A DNA stretch of 64,000 nucleotides from assembly GCA_039809495.1 (NCBI GenBank), contig JBDHVC010000021.1, positions 1 to 64,000 of the forward strand. The letters are read 5' to 3'. How positions within the stretch are numbered: position 1 is the stretch's first letter; each line of letters starts with the position of its first letter. Source of the stretch: JAFLCL01 sp039809495 (lineage in GTDB: Bacteria; Myxococcota_A; Polyangia; Polyangiales; Sandaracinaceae). Both the position numbers and the translations under genes were made by a program. Positions 35,642-45,133 of the stretch are shown here, piece after piece. Under the pieces are notes generated by a model that searched no databases, was not told the DNA's origin, and worked only from the letters and a program-made list of their open reading frames with translations.

Positions 35642-37284
35642 TTCTTCTTGCGCCCCATCCACGCCGCGAGGATCACGTGCCCACCCCCCCACGCGAGCGC
35701 CATCACGAAGAAGAGCAGCCCCACCATCGGCCAACCGGCGGCGACGAGGAGCGCGCTCGAGCCGATGAGCGCGCTCACGATGAGGCCGCTGTAGATGCGG
35801 CGGCCCACGATGTCGAGCGTCGCCGCCTGCACGTCGTTCTTCACGCGCAGCTCGAGGCGACCCTTGCGGAGATCCTCGAGGATCTCCTGCGCCTGCAGGG
35901 GAAAATCCGTCGCGGCCGCCGAGATCCGCGAGAGCGAGCGGAGGATCTCCGGCAGCATGTTCTCGGGCGAGTAGCGGCGCTGGAGGAGCTTCAAGAAGTA
36001 CGGCTTCATCTCCTCGTAGAGGTCGAAGCGCGGCGCGATCTCCTTGCCCACGCCCTCCATCGTCATGATCGCCTTGCCGACGAGGAGGAAGTCGGGCGGG
36101 ATCTCGAGCCCGTACTTCTGCGCGCCGCCGACGAGATCGCGGATGAGGGCGCTCACCTCGAGCTCGGCGAGCTGCTTGCCGAGGTACTTCTGCGCGAGCT
36201 GCGTGACCTCGGCCTCGAATTGGTGCCGATCGACCTTCTTCGTCGGCGTCCCGATCGCGTAGAGCGCGTCCGCGAGGCCGCGGTAGTCCTCTTGCACGGC
36301 GGCGACCATCAGATCGATCGTCTTGTCTCGGAGCTGCGGCGTGAGCCGGCCGACGAGCCCGAGGTCGATCATCCCGATCACCGGCGCGGCCGACTGCCCC
36401 ATGATCAGGATGTTCCCGGGGTGCGGATCGGCGTGGAAGAAGCCGTCCTCGAAGATGCTCTTGATCGTGATCGCGAGCATCGTCCGCGTGATGTCCTCGC
36501 CGTCGAAGCCGCGCGCCACGGCCTCGTAGACCTTGAAACCGTCGAAGAATTCCAGCGTGAGGACGCGCTTGGCGGAGAGGGGTCGGTGCACCTTCGGGAA
36601 GCGCACGTAGGGCTGCCCCTCGAAGTTCTTCGCGAAGCGCACGGCGTGATCCGCCTCGAGCCCGAAGTCGAGCTCCGCGCTCATCGCGCGATCGAATTCG
36701 CTGACCAGCTTCGTCGGCTGGTAGATGCGCGACTCGGTCACGGCGCGCTCGATCGCGCCCGCGAGCAGGTAGAGCAGCTCGAGATCGCGCTCGATCGTGG
36801 CGCGGATGTTCGGCCGCTGGACCTTCACGACCACGTCGCGCGGCGTGCCGTCCTCGAGCACGATGCGCGCGCGGTGCACCTGGCCGACCGACGCGGACGC
36901 GAGCGGCGTCTCGTCGAGCGTGTCGAAGAGCTCGCCCACGGAGGCGCCGAGCTCCGCCTCGATCTGCCCACGGATCTCGTCGAAGCTCACGGGCGCGACG
37001 CGATCCTGGAGCTTCTTCAGCTCGAGGACGATGTCCGCCGGGACGAGATCCGGCCGCGTCGACATGATCTGCCCGAGCTTGACGAAGGAGGGTCCGAGCT
37101 CGGTCACGACGAGGCGCACCCGCTCCGCGACCGTGCCCTGCCCTGCCTCGCTCTTGCCCACGACGAGGCTCCCGAGCGCCGTGCGCGCGAGGATCCCGCC
37201 GAACCCGTGGCGGACGAGGACCGCGACGATCTGCCTCAGGCGATCGAGATCGCGGACGGTCGAGAGCAGGGTCGGCAGCGCCAT
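35638..37284 (-). CDS. ABC1/UbiB/ADCK-family atypical kinase
   Basis: 548 residues. Hallmarks of UbiB-type atypical kinases: KxGQ motif in SFVKLGQIMSTRPDLVP, the Ala-rich nucleotide loop ASASVGQVHRA, VVVKVQRPN with the ATP lysine, FFHADPHPGNI as catalytic loop, and MIDLGLVGRL as the DFG-like metal site. Two C-terminal membrane helices (LIVSALIGSSALLVAAGWPMVGLLFFVMALAW). In bacteria UbiB supports ubiquinone or isoprenoid quinone handling; here no ubi gene is adjacent. The stop codon overlaps the TetR GTG start. Confidence 0.92.
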   Translation of the reverse strand: MALPTLLSTVRDLDRLRQIVAVLVRHGFGGILARTALGSLVVGKSEAGQGTVAERVRLVVTELGPSFVKLGQIMSTRPDLVPADIVLELKKLQDRVAPVSFDEIRGQIEAELGASVGELFDTLDETPLASASVGQVHRARIVLEDGTPRDVVVKVQRPNIRATIERDLELLYLLAGAIERAVTESRIYQPTKLVSEFDRAMSAELDFGLEADHAVRFAKNFEGQPYVRFPKVHRPLSAKRVLTLEFFDGFKVYEAVARGFDGEDITRTMLAITIKSIFEDGFFHADPHPGNILIMGQSAAPVIGMIDLGLVGRLTPQLRDKTIDLMVAAVQEDYRGLADALYAIGTPTKKVDRHQFEAEVTQLAQKYLGKQLAELEVSALIRDLVGGAQKYGLEIPPDFLLVGKAIMTMEGVGKEIAPRFDLYEEMKPYFLKLLQRRYSPENMLPEILRSLSRISAAATDFPLQAQEILEDLRKGRLELRVKNDVQAATLDIVGRRIYSGLIVSALIGSSALLVAAGWPMVGLLFFVMALAWGGGHVILAAWMGRKKK

Positions 37285-37368
37285 GGGCGCTCACGGTAGC
37301 AGCCTCGCGAGCCGCCCGCCTCGACGTCGTGCCGCCCCCACGCTCGCCGCGACGTCCGCTAGGGCGGA

Positions 37369-39588
37369 TCACTCCTCCGGGCGGGCCGGCGCCCCTCGAC
37401 GCTCGCCGCTCCCGCCGACCCGAGCCGGGAGCGGGAGCGTCGGGTAGCGGCTCGGGTCGGCGCCGCCCGCCACGTCGGCCGCGTAGAGGTAGCGCGCGTA
37501 GCTCGAGGTGACGCGCCGGATGTAGTTGCGGGTCTCCTTGAAGGGGATGTCCTCGACGAAGCGGTCGAGCTCCTGGCCGCGCGCGCCGCCCACCCGCCGC
37601 GCGCGCTCGAGCCACTCGCGCACGCGATGCTCACCGGCGTTGTACGCCGCGAACGCGAGCGGGACGCCGACCTCGTCGACGAGCGCGCGCAGGTACGCGG
37701 CGCCGAGCCGGACGTTGTGCTCCGGGCGGTAGAGCAGCTCGCGCGAGGCTGGCGCCCCGATCCGCCGCCCGACCCGCGCGGCCGTGCTCGGGAGCAGCTG
37801 CAAGAGGCCGATCGCGTCGGCGCGGCTGACGACGCGCGGATCGAACGCGCTCTCCTGGCGCATCACCGCGTAGATCAGCGCGGCCGGGACGCCAGCCTCG
37901 CGCGCGGCGCGCTCGACGTCCGCGCCGAAGGGCCGCGGGTAGGCGGCGCGCCAGATCCACGCCGCCTCGCCTCGCGGCGCGAAGCCGAGGAGCGCGCTCG
38001 AGCCCGTGAGCCGATAGGCCCGCTCCGCGTCTCCGAGCGCGATGAAGCGCTCGACGAGGGCGCGCCGCGAGCCCGGCGCGGATCGACCGCGCTCGTCCGC
38101 GCGCAGGAGCGTCGCCGCGTCCGCGTCGAAGCCGAGCGAGGCGAGGAAGGTCACGAGCGGCGGCTCGACGAGCGCCTCGAAGCTCGCCTCGGCGGGCGGA
38201 TCGAGCGCGACGGGCGGCCCCGGATCGATCCCCGCCTCACGCAGCCGGATCGCCGCCCAGAGCGCGTACCAGCCGAGCGGCTCGGCGCGGATCGAGGCTC
38301 GGAGCGCCCGCTCGGCGCGCGCGCCGTCCGCGGCGACGAGCGCCGCGCGCCCCTCCCAGTAGAGCGCCCGCGCGCGGTCCATCGCCGACTCCGCCCTCGC
38401 GCCCCACGCGCGGAAGCGCTCTTCGGCCTCTCGCCCTCGCCGCGCGTCGAGCTCGAGCATGCCGAGCGCCCACTCCGACTCGCGGCGGAGCCCGGCCGAG
38501 CGCCGCGCGCGCGGCCCCCGCAGGAAGAGCTCGAGCCGACGCCTGCCCTCCCTCGTCCGGCCGCTCCGGAGCAGCGTCGTCGCGACGAGCCACTCCGCCT
38601 CGGGCGCGGACGCGTCGGTCGGCGCCTCGCGGACGAAGCGCTCGAGCGCGGCGATGGCCTCGCGCTCGTCACCCGCGCGCAGCGTCGCGCGCGCGGCGAG
38701 GAAGCGATGACGCGGCCTCGCGTTCACGCGCGCCGACTCCGCGAGGACGCGCGCCGCCTCCGGGTAACGGCGAGCCTCGTAGAGGGCCTCGCCCCGCGCC
38801 GCGAGCCAGGGCCCGAGCGCGGGTGATCCGGCCGCGGGCCGCGGGAGCGGCTCGAGCTCGGCGAGCGCGCGCGCCGCCTCGTGCGCGGCGATGAAGCGTC
38901 GCGCGCGCCGCGTCCGCTCCTCGCTCGTGAAGGCGACCGTGGGCGTCGAGAGCCAGCGCGCGAGGGTTGCCTCCGTCCACGGCGCGTCGGGGTGCGTCGG
39001 GCGATCGACGAGGAGCGCGCGCAAGAGGGTGATCGCGCGATCCCGCTCGCCCCCGTCGAAGACCAGCTCCGCGAGCATCGAGCGGAGGGCGAAGGTGTCG
39101 ATGTTCGGTGGATCCCGCTCGACGAGCGGGCCCGCCAGCGCGAACGCGCGCGCGCGATCTCCGCGCATCGCGAGCGCCTCCGCGGCGAGCGCGCGCCCCG
39201 CGTCGGTGAGCTCGGGGAGCGCCTCGAGGTCGGCCGACGCCTCCTCCGCGCGGCCGAGGAAGAGGAGCGCCCGCGCCCGCGCCTCGCCTGCCCAGGGCCA
39301 GAGCTCCCTCGGCAGCCGCTCGCGCCAGCGCGCAAGCTCGCGGACGACCTCCGCGTCTCGGTCGAGCCGGATCGCGAGCCGCGCGCGCGCCACGGTGACG
39401 TCGACGCGGGCGCGATCCGTCTCGGAGAGGGCGTCGAGCCTCGCGAGCGCCACCTCCGTCGGCTCGCCGCGGACCGCGGCGGCGATCTGATCGCGGACCG
39501 AATCGGCCTCGACGACGAGGCTCGGCGCGCTCTGCGCCCGCGAGGGCGACGCGACGAGGAGGCCCTGGACGAGCAGGAGCCCGATCAG
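37369..39588 (-). CDS. slt: Soluble lytic transglycosylase (Slt), likely CTG start
   Basis: 739 residues. A signal peptide (IGLLLVQGLLVASPSRA-Q) precedes a long TPR-like superhelix (about 30-560) as in Slt70, then an SLT domain: PAALIYAVMRQESAFDPRVVSRADAIGLLQLLPSTAARVG, with catalytic Glu in RQESAF, GAAYLRALVDEV, and AFAAYNAGEHRV. It cleaves the MurNAc-GlcNAc bond, giving anhydromuropeptides. The only start that keeps the signal peptide is a CTG overlapping the rodA stop codon (CTGA, 39588-39586); no ATG, GTG or TTG lies close in frame upstream. It is the last gene of the mre-mrdA-rodA operon. Confidence 0.85.
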   Translation of the reverse strand: MIGLLLVQGLLVASPSRAQSAPSLVVEADSVRDQIAAAVRGEPTEVALARLDALSETDRARVDVTVARARLAIRLDRDAEVVRELARWRERLPRELWPWAGEARARALLFLGRAEEASADLEALPELTDAGRALAAEALAMRGDRARAFALAGPLVERDPPNIDTFALRSMLAELVFDGGERDRAITLLRALLVDRPTHPDAPWTEATLARWLSTPTVAFTSEERTRRARRFIAAHEAARALAELEPLPRPAAGSPALGPWLAARGEALYEARRYPEAARVLAESARVNARPRHRFLAARATLRAGDEREAIAALERFVREAPTDASAPEAEWLVATTLLRSGRTREGRRRLELFLRGPRARRSAGLRRESEWALGMLELDARRGREAEERFRAWGARAESAMDRARALYWEGRAALVAADGARAERALRASIRAEPLGWYALWAAIRLREAGIDPGPPVALDPPAEASFEALVEPPLVTFLASLGFDADAATLLRADERGRSAPGSRRALVERFIALGDAERAYRLTGSSALLGFAPRGEAAWIWRAAYPRPFGADVERAAREAGVPAALIYAVMRQESAFDPRVVSRADAIGLLQLLPSTAARVGRRIGAPASRELLYRPEHNVRLGAAYLRALVDEVGVPLAFAAYNAGEHRVREWLERARRVGGARGQELDRFVEDIPFKETRNYIRRVTSSYARYLYAADVAGGADPSRYPTLPLPARVGGSGERRGAPARPEE

Positions 39589-40703
39589 AACGAGAAGCGA
39601 CGGATGGAGACGTTCATCAGGAGCCCGACGCAGATCATCGAGGTGAGCACGCTCGAGCCGCCGTAGCTGAAGAGCGGGAGCGTCACGCCGACGACCGGCA
39701 AGATCCCGCACACCATCCCGATGTTGATGACGGAGTGCCAGAAGAAGAACGCGCCGACCCCGACGGCCGTCACGGCGCCGAAGCGATCCTTCGCGGTCGA
39801 GGCGATCCGCAGGCTCCACAGGATGAGGAAGACGTATAGACCGAGCAGAAGCAACATGCCCGCGAGGCCGTGCTCCTCCGCCCAGACGGCGACGGGGAAG
39901 TCCGAGTGGGTGTCGGGCACGAAGCGGTGCTGGTTCTGCGTGCCTTGCATGAACCCCTTGCCCCAGAAGCCGCCCGAGCCGATGGCCACGATCGACTGGT
40001 AGACCTGCCAGGCCTCGCCGCGCAGGTCGACCTCGTCGCCCGTGATCATCGCCCACCAGGTGTCGAAGCGCTCGCGCTGGTAGCCCTGGAGCGCGAACGC
40101 GTAGATCGGGAAGGCCGCGATCACGAAGGTCGCCACCAAGGTGAAGAGCGAGCGCTTCTTCAGGTTGGTGAGGACCATGATCGAGGCGAAGATGAACGAG
40201 CAGAGGAGCGCCGTCCCGAGATCGGGCTGGAGGAGGATGAGCGCCATCGGGCCGAGCAAGATCAGCGCGGGGACGACGAGATCCTGGAGCGTGCGCCCCT
40301 CCGTCTTCGGATCGTTGTGCAGGTGCTTGGCGAGCGCGATGATCAGGATCGGCTTGATCAGCTCGGAGGGCTGGAGCGAGAAGCCCCCGATGTAGATCCA
40401 GCGCTGGCTGCCGCGCACCTCGGGCGCGAGCAGGAAGACGAGCAAGAGCAGGACGATCCCGGCGCCGTACGCGAACCAAGCGAAGCGCTCGTAGTGGCGG
40501 TAGTCGATCGCCGCGACGAGCACGGCGACGACGGAGCCGACCGTCAGCCAGTAGATCTGCTGGATGTAGAGCTGCCCGTACTCCTCGGGGTTCGCGCTCG
40601 TCGCGGAGTAGAGGTTCGTGACGCCGATCACCGCGATCGTCGCGACGGTGACGAAGAGCGGCCAGTCGAACTGATCGCGCAGGCCCTTGCCGACGGTGAC
40701 CAT
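39585..40703 (-). CDS. rodA: Rod shape-determining peptidoglycan glycosyltransferase RodA
   Basis: 372 residues, about ten membrane helices. SEDS family: GSQRWIYIGGFSLQPSELIKP, LLQPDLGTALL, THSDFPVAVWAEEHGLAG, and GVTLPLFSYGGSSVLTSM near the end are the family signatures, with the essential Asp in DLGTAL-type loop. RodA polymerises lipid II glycan strands during elongation with PBP2. The ATG overlaps the stop codon of mrdA (TGATG), so the two partners are translationally coupled. Confidence 0.96.
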   Translation of the reverse strand: MVTVGKGLRDQFDWPLFVTVATIAVIGVTNLYSATSANPEEYGQLYIQQIYWLTVGSVVAVLVAAIDYRHYERFAWFAYGAGIVLLLLVFLLAPEVRGSQRWIYIGGFSLQPSELIKPILIIALAKHLHNDPKTEGRTLQDLVVPALILLGPMALILLQPDLGTALLCSFIFASIMVLTNLKKRSLFTLVATFVIAAFPIYAFALQGYQRERFDTWWAMITGDEVDLRGEAWQVYQSIVAIGSGGFWGKGFMQGTQNQHRFVPDTHSDFPVAVWAEEHGLAGMLLLLGLYVFLILWSLRIASTAKDRFGAVTAVGVGAFFFWHSVINIGMVCGILPVVGVTLPLFSYGGSSVLTSMICVGLLMNVSIRRFSF

Positions 40704-42637
40704 CAGCGTCGTCCCCGGGGGACCTCTCGCGCCGAGGCCGCCGTCGCCTCGCTCGCGGCGCCGCTCGACGCCGCGTGGTAGCGCGGCGCCAGATACTCCT
40801 GGAGGATCTGGATCGCGACGGGGCCCGCGTTCCGGCCGCCCGATCCGCCGTGCTCGATCATCACGGCGATGGCGACCTCGGGATCCTCGACCGGCGCGAA
40901 GCCGACGAACCAGGCGTGCGCTCGGTTGCGGTACTCCGCGCGGCTCGCCTCGTCGTCCGAGAGCCGCGCACGCCCCACCTGCGCCGTGCCGGTCTTGCCG
41001 GCGATCGGCACGCCGCCGGCGATGCGGACGGCGTACGCCGTCCCGAGCGGGTCGTTCACGACGCCCGAGAAGCTGTCCACGAGGAACGCGAGGTGCTCAC
41101 GCGAGACGTGGACGCGGCGGCGCACGCGGGGCTCGAACGCCTCGATGACGGTTCCGTCCGGCGCGCTGACGCGCTCGACGATCTGCGGGACGTAGAGGGT
41201 GCCGCCGTTGGCGAGCGCCGCATAGGCGAGCGCCATCTGGATCACCGTGACCTTCGTGTCGCCCTGCCCGATCGCGGTGTTGAGCGCGAAGCCGCCGCGC
41301 CAAGCGACGTCGTGGGCCTCGTACCAGGTGCGGGTCGGGATGAAGCCGGGCGCCTCCGCGTTGATGCCGATGCCCGTGCGCCGGCCGAGCCCGAAGTCCT
41401 GCGCGACGCGCGCGATCCGATCGAGGCCGACCCGCTCCGCGAGCGCGTAGAAGTAGACGTTGCACGACTGCATCATCGCCTGACGCATGTCGACCTCGCC
41501 GTGGCCGCTGCGCACGTTGCAGGGGAAGTCGCGGCCGCCGAAGCGGTAGCTCCCGGTGCACACGACCCGCTCGTTCGGGTCCACGAGGTGATCCTCGAGC
41601 CCGGCGATCGCGCTGAAGGGCTTGAACACGGAGCCCGGGAAGAACGCCTCGTAGATCGACTTGTCGATCAGCGGCCGGAAGGGATCGTCGCGCAGCGCCG
41701 CGTACGCCTCGCGCCCCATCCCGGCGGTGAATTCGTCGAGATCGTAGCCCGGCTTCGAGTAGAGCGCGCGGACGGCGCCCGTGCGGACGTCCACGACGGC
41801 CACCGCGCCCGTGGGGTGGCCGCGCATCGCGCGCTCGACGATGCGCATGAGCTCCATGTCGAGCGTCAGCGTGAGGTCGCGCCCGGGGACCGGCTCGACG
41901 ACCTCGGGCTCACCGCCCCGCTCCGAGCGCGCGAGGTCGGCGTCGACGAGGATCCGGCGCGAGCCGCGGCGCCCGCGCAGGAGGTTCTCCCAGGCGCGCT
42001 CGATGCCCGAGCGGCCGATGCGATCGCCGAGCCGGTAGCCGGCGGGGCGGAGCGTCGCGAGCTCGTCGCTGCGGAGCTCGTTCAGGTACCCGATGGCGTG
42101 CGCGCCGAGGGCGTGGAACGGGTAGGTCCGGACGGGGGTCACGACCACGTCGACCGCGCTGACCTCGCGCCGCCCGTCGCCGTGCGTGAGATCGGTCGAG
42201 TGCGTCTGGATCGCGGCGAGCTGCTCGCGCGTGATGTCCGAGAAGAAGCGGATCTGGTGCGTGCGGCGGCTCGGCGGGACGGCCTCGAGGCGCTCTCGGA
42301 AGCCTCGCTCCGCCTCCGCGTCGAGCCCCATCAGCGACGAGAGCGTGGCGGCGTCACCGCTCGCGAGCCGCGCGGGCGTGACGAACACGTCGTACGACGG
42401 GCGGTTGGTCGCGACGATCGAGCCGTGCGTGTCCCGCACGATGCCGCGCGTCGCCGGCAGCCCGATCGTCCGCGTGATGTTCTCCCGCGCGACGCGATCG
42501 TAGTGGTCGTGACCGACGATCTGGAGCTGGATCATCCGGAGCACGAAGATCACGAAGATGATGACGATCGCGAGCGCCATCCACTTGTAGCGCTTGCGGA
42601 ATTCGCCGACCTCGCGGCGCTGCGAGAGCAGGCTCAC
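40703..42637 (-). CDS. mrdA: Penicillin-binding protein 2
   Basis: 644 residues from GTG 42637, overlapping the mreD stop codon (GTGA). One N-terminal membrane helix (about 19-36), a PBP dimerisation domain (LPATRGIVRDTHGSIVATN), then a transpeptidase domain: SVFK (S336-K339, active-site serine), SCN (391-393) and KTGTAQ (548 on). It crosslinks peptidoglycan in the elongation complex with RodA. Length and motifs match PBP2. The order mreC, mreD, mrdA, rodA is canonical; mreB is not upstream here but lies 12.5 kb away. Confidence 0.96.
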   Translation of the reverse strand: MSLLSQRREVGEFRKRYKWMALAIVIIFVIFVLRMIQLQIVGHDHYDRVARENITRTIGLPATRGIVRDTHGSIVATNRPSYDVFVTPARLASGDAATLSSLMGLDAEAERGFRERLEAVPPSRRTHQIRFFSDITREQLAAIQTHSTDLTHGDGRREVSAVDVVVTPVRTYPFHALGAHAIGYLNELRSDELATLRPAGYRLGDRIGRSGIERAWENLLRGRRGSRRILVDADLARSERGGEPEVVEPVPGRDLTLTLDMELMRIVERAMRGHPTGAVAVVDVRTGAVRALYSKPGYDLDEFTAGMGREAYAALRDDPFRPLIDKSIYEAFFPGSVFKPFSAIAGLEDHLVDPNERVVCTGSYRFGGRDFPCNVRSGHGEVDMRQAMMQSCNVYFYALAERVGLDRIARVAQDFGLGRRTGIGINAEAPGFIPTRTWYEAHDVAWRGGFALNTAIGQGDTKVTVIQMALAYAALANGGTLYVPQIVERVSAPDGTVIEAFEPRVRRRVHVSREHLAFLVDSFSGVVNDPLGTAYAVRIAGGVPIAGKTGTAQVGRARLSDDEASRAEYRNRAHAWFVGFAPVEDPEVAIAVMIEHGGSGGRNAGPVAIQILQEYLAPRYHAASSGAASEATAASAREVPRGRR

Positions 42638-43239
42638 GTTCGCGCGCCCTCCCCGACGGCGTGGTGCGCGCGTGCGCGGAGCGCGTCGATGCGCCGCGCC
42701 CCGACGTAGACGAGCGGCGAGACGATCCCGGTCGCGAGGCCCGAGGCGACGAGGAGCGTCGCGACGAGCGTGACGTGACCGACGAGCGGCACGTGATCTC
42801 CGAAGAGGCGTGAGGCGATCGCGCCGATCCACCCGGAGGGCGTCATCACGAGCGGGAAGACCTCCTGCGGCTCGAAGATCGCGCAGAGCGAGAGCATCAC
42901 CCCCGAGACGGTGATCGCGATGCCCGTCGTCGCCGCGATCTGGAACGGTACGCCGCGCAGGAAGAGCCGGAGCCCGGCGACCCGCGTGAGCAGGAAGCAG
43001 GCGACGAACGTGAACGTCGTGAGGCCGAGCGGCGCGCCGGTGAGCTCGTCCGAGAGCAGGCCCGCCGTGAAGGCGAGCCCCGTCCCGCGCGCGAGGGTCA
43101 CGTCCGGCGTGACGCCGAAGTAGAGGACGAGCGGCAGGAGCACGCTCGGCGCGATGGGGTGGAGCGGCACGACGACGGAGATGGCGGACTCGAGGACGAG
43201 CAGCGCGAACGCGAACACGACGAGGAGCAGATCGCTCAT
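42634..43239 (-). CDS. mreD: Rod shape-determining protein MreD
   Basis: 201 residues, about six membrane helices, with the MreD pattern PIAPSVLLPLVLYFGVTPDVTLARGTGLAFTAGLLSDELTGAPLGLTTFTFV ('g...G...D...g...G...l' motif). It links MreC and the MreB filament to the peptidoglycan synthases in the inner membrane. ATG overlaps the mreC stop codon (ATGA); GTG of mrdA overlaps its own stop. Confidence 0.9.
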   Translation of the reverse strand: MSDLLLVVFAFALLVLESAISVVVPLHPIAPSVLLPLVLYFGVTPDVTLARGTGLAFTAGLLSDELTGAPLGLTTFTFVACFLLTRVAGLRLFLRGVPFQIAATTGIAITVSGVMLSLCAIFEPQEVFPLVMTPSGWIGAIASRLFGDHVPLVGHVTLVATLLVASGLATGIVSPLVYVGARRIDALRARAHHAVGEGART

Positions 43240-44123
43240 CGCGTCCGCTCCCCCGCGCCCTCGGCGGCGCCCTCGCTCGGCAGATCGGAGAGCGCGCCCT
43301 CCGCCAGGATCAGCACCTCGTCCAGCCTCGAGAAGTCCACCGCGGGGCTCACCTCCACCTCCTGATAGAGCCCGAAATCCTCGCGGACGATGCGCGTGAC
43401 GCGCCCGACCAAGATGGAGGGCGGGAAGCGCTGGCCGAGCCCCGACGTGTGCACGAGGTCGCCGACCTCGAGCGCATCCTCGCGCCCGAGGTACTGGATC
43501 CGCGCCATGTAGCGCTCCCGCTCGCCCGTGCCGCGCAGCATGCCGCGCGCGCCCGTCCGCTGGATGATCACGTCCACCGCCGTGCGCCGATCGGCCGTGA
43601 GCTGCACCTCCGCCGAGCGCGGGCTCACGCGCTGGACGAGGCCGACGAGGCCCTGCCCCGAGAGCACGGGCATGCCAGCGCGCACGCGATCGCGCGCGCC
43701 TCGGTCGATCTCGACGCGCACGACGCGAAAGAAGGGCGGCGCGATGTCGCGCGCGATCACCTCGGCCGCGATGAGCTCGCCGCCGACCCGCTCGCGCAGC
43801 TGGAGCAGAGAGCGCAGCCGGCGGTTCTCGAGGCCCTCGGCGAGGAGCTGGTGACGCTCCCCCTCCAGCCGGGCGATCCGCGCCGTGAGGCGCTCGTTCT
43901 CCTCGTGGACCTCGACGAGATAGACGTAGTCGTCGACGAGCTCGGAGAAGGCGCGCGCCGCCGCCGCGGCCGCCGACTGCACCCAGCTCAGCCCGTAGAG
44001 GATCTGCTGATCGAGCCAGCTCTGCCGGCTCGGCTCGCGCAGGCTCGCGTTCAGCACGAAGAACGGCACCACGAGCAGGATGCTCGCGAGGGCGATCTCT
44101 CGGATTCGCTTGAGCTGGCTCAC
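43236..44123 (-). CDS. mreC: Rod shape-determining protein MreC
   Basis: 295 residues from GTG 44123. One N-terminal membrane helix (IALASILLVVPFFVLNAS), a coiled coil (VEVHEENERLTARIARLEGERHQLL), then the beta-barrel core with FRVVRVEIDRGARDRVRAGMPVLSGQGLVGLVQRVSPRSAEVQLTAD, GMLRGTG and GLGQRFPPSILVGRV, typical of MreC. It is periplasmic and bridges MreB/MreD to PBP2. First gene of the mreCD-mrdA-rodA-slt operon. In most bacteria mreB sits directly before it; here the neighbour is the RIC gene of the nitrogen-oxide block. Confidence 0.92.
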   Translation of the reverse strand: MSQLKRIREIALASILLVVPFFVLNASLREPSRQSWLDQQILYGLSWVQSAAAAAARAFSELVDDYVYLVEVHEENERLTARIARLEGERHQLLAEGLENRRLRSLLQLRERVGGELIAAEVIARDIAPPFFRVVRVEIDRGARDRVRAGMPVLSGQGLVGLVQRVSPRSAEVQLTADRRTAVDVIIQRTGARGMLRGTGERERYMARIQYLGREDALEVGDLVHTSGLGQRFPPSILVGRVTRIVREDFGLYQEVEVSPAVDFSRLDEVLILAEGALSDLPSEGAAEGAGERTR

Positions 44124-44259
44124 GTCACGCTCGGCATCCTCGGGAGCGGAGCGACCGAGCCCGAGGCCAGCGCGCAGCCATAGCGCACCCCATCGACGGA
44201 GGCACCCTCGCGAGCCGCCTCCTCGGCGCGCGAGACGCGCCTGCGCCGCTCGCGGCGCG

Positions 44260-44985
44260 TCAGCCCATCACCGCCGCCTCGAGCACGAGCGCCCGCGGGT
44301 AGAGCAGCTCGTCCTCGACCCACGCGTGGCGCAGGATGAGGCGCGCGTGGCGCTCGAGCTCGCGGTAGAGCGCGCAGAGGCTCGCGCTCGCGCCCGCCGG
44401 CGGCCGGTATTCGTCCGAGAGGAGCGCGATCTCGCGCAAGAGCGTGCGCGTCGCGTCGTGATCGCTCCGCATGACCTGGATGGGCCGCGCCGCCGTCTCG
44501 AACGCCGGGCGCGAGAGCCGATCGCCCGACTCGCTCGCCTCGACGAGCGCGCGCAGGTACGGGAAGAGGACGCCCTCCTCGCGCTGCCGATGGGCCTCGA
44601 GCTCGGCGAGGAGCTCGAGGACGACCTCGGCGAGCTTCTCGAGCGTCGGGTGGCTCGCGCCGTGTCGCTCGAGCACCTGGGCGACGAGATCAGGGAGCGT
44701 CGCCGTGGCCTCCGCCGTCGCGCGATCGGTGTCGCGCGCGATCTCGTCGATGAGCACGAGGAGCTCGCCCCGAACCGCGCGCTCGGAGCCGGCGCCCTCC
44801 TCGAGCGCGCGCTCGAGCCTCGCCGCGACCTCGGACAGCTCGAGCCCCGCGCGCTCGCAGGCCTCGGCGAGCGACCGTTCGGCCTCGGCGACGCAGTCGA
44901 GGCCGCTCTGCTCGAGGACTCCGTACGCGCCGGGATACGCGAGAAGGAAATCTCGTACGCGAACCTCGGGGTCGAGCGCCTGCAT
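44260..44985 (-). CDS. RIC-type hemerythrin (YtfE/ScdA family)
   Basis: 241 residues from ATG 44985, with GGAGGAT about 5 bp upstream. An N-terminal ScdA_N domain (VRDFLLAYPGAYGVLEQSGLDCVAEAERSLAEACERAGLE) precedes a hemerythrin four-helix bundle with His/Glu ligands in VLERHGASH, AHRQREEGVLFPY, RSDHDATRTLL and RHAWVEDELLYPR. RIC proteins repair iron-sulfur or di-iron centres damaged by NO and may release NO. This fits its place at the edge of the NO-producing block. An operator-like site (45033-45046) lies 21 bp upstream of a TACCCG -10 candidate, the same geometry as nirK. Confidence 0.85.
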   Translation of the reverse strand: MQALDPEVRVRDFLLAYPGAYGVLEQSGLDCVAEAERSLAEACERAGLELSEVAARLERALEEGAGSERAVRGELLVLIDEIARDTDRATAEATATLPDLVAQVLERHGASHPTLEKLAEVVLELLAELEAHRQREEGVLFPYLRALVEASESGDRLSRPAFETAARPIQVMRSDHDATRTLLREIALLSDEYRPPAGASASLCALYRELERHARLILRHAWVEDELLYPRALVLEAAVMG

Positions 44986-45032
44986 CGCGATCCTCCGTCG
45001 CTGCTCGGGTATGCACCGCGGTCGACGTCTCC

Positions 45033-45046
45033 ATGACGAATCTCAT
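45033..45046. promoter_or_regulatory. Crp/Fnr-like operator before RIC gene
   Basis: ATGAC-GAAT-CTCAT. Read toward RIC, the repeat ends 21 bp before TACCCG (45006-45011 on the minus strand), giving a predicted start near 44999 and a 14-nt leader that carries the GGAGGAT ribosome binding site. The repeat centre lies at about -40.5. Confidence 0.6.
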
Positions 45047-45076
45047 CACTGTGCGAAGCGGAGACCCTGGTCGTTG

Positions 45077-45090
45077 ATGATCGATGTCAT
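45077..45090. promoter_or_regulatory. Crp/Fnr-like operator before nirK
   Basis: ATGAT-CGAT-GTCAT. The site ends 21 bp before TATCCG (45112-45117), so its centre is at about -40.5 relative to a start near 45124, a classical class II activator position. The leader then carries GGAGGT before the nirK ATG. Confidence 0.65.
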
Positions 45091-45133
45091 ACCAAACGGT
45101 TGGGGGGCGCGTATCCGAGACGCCGGAGGTCAC

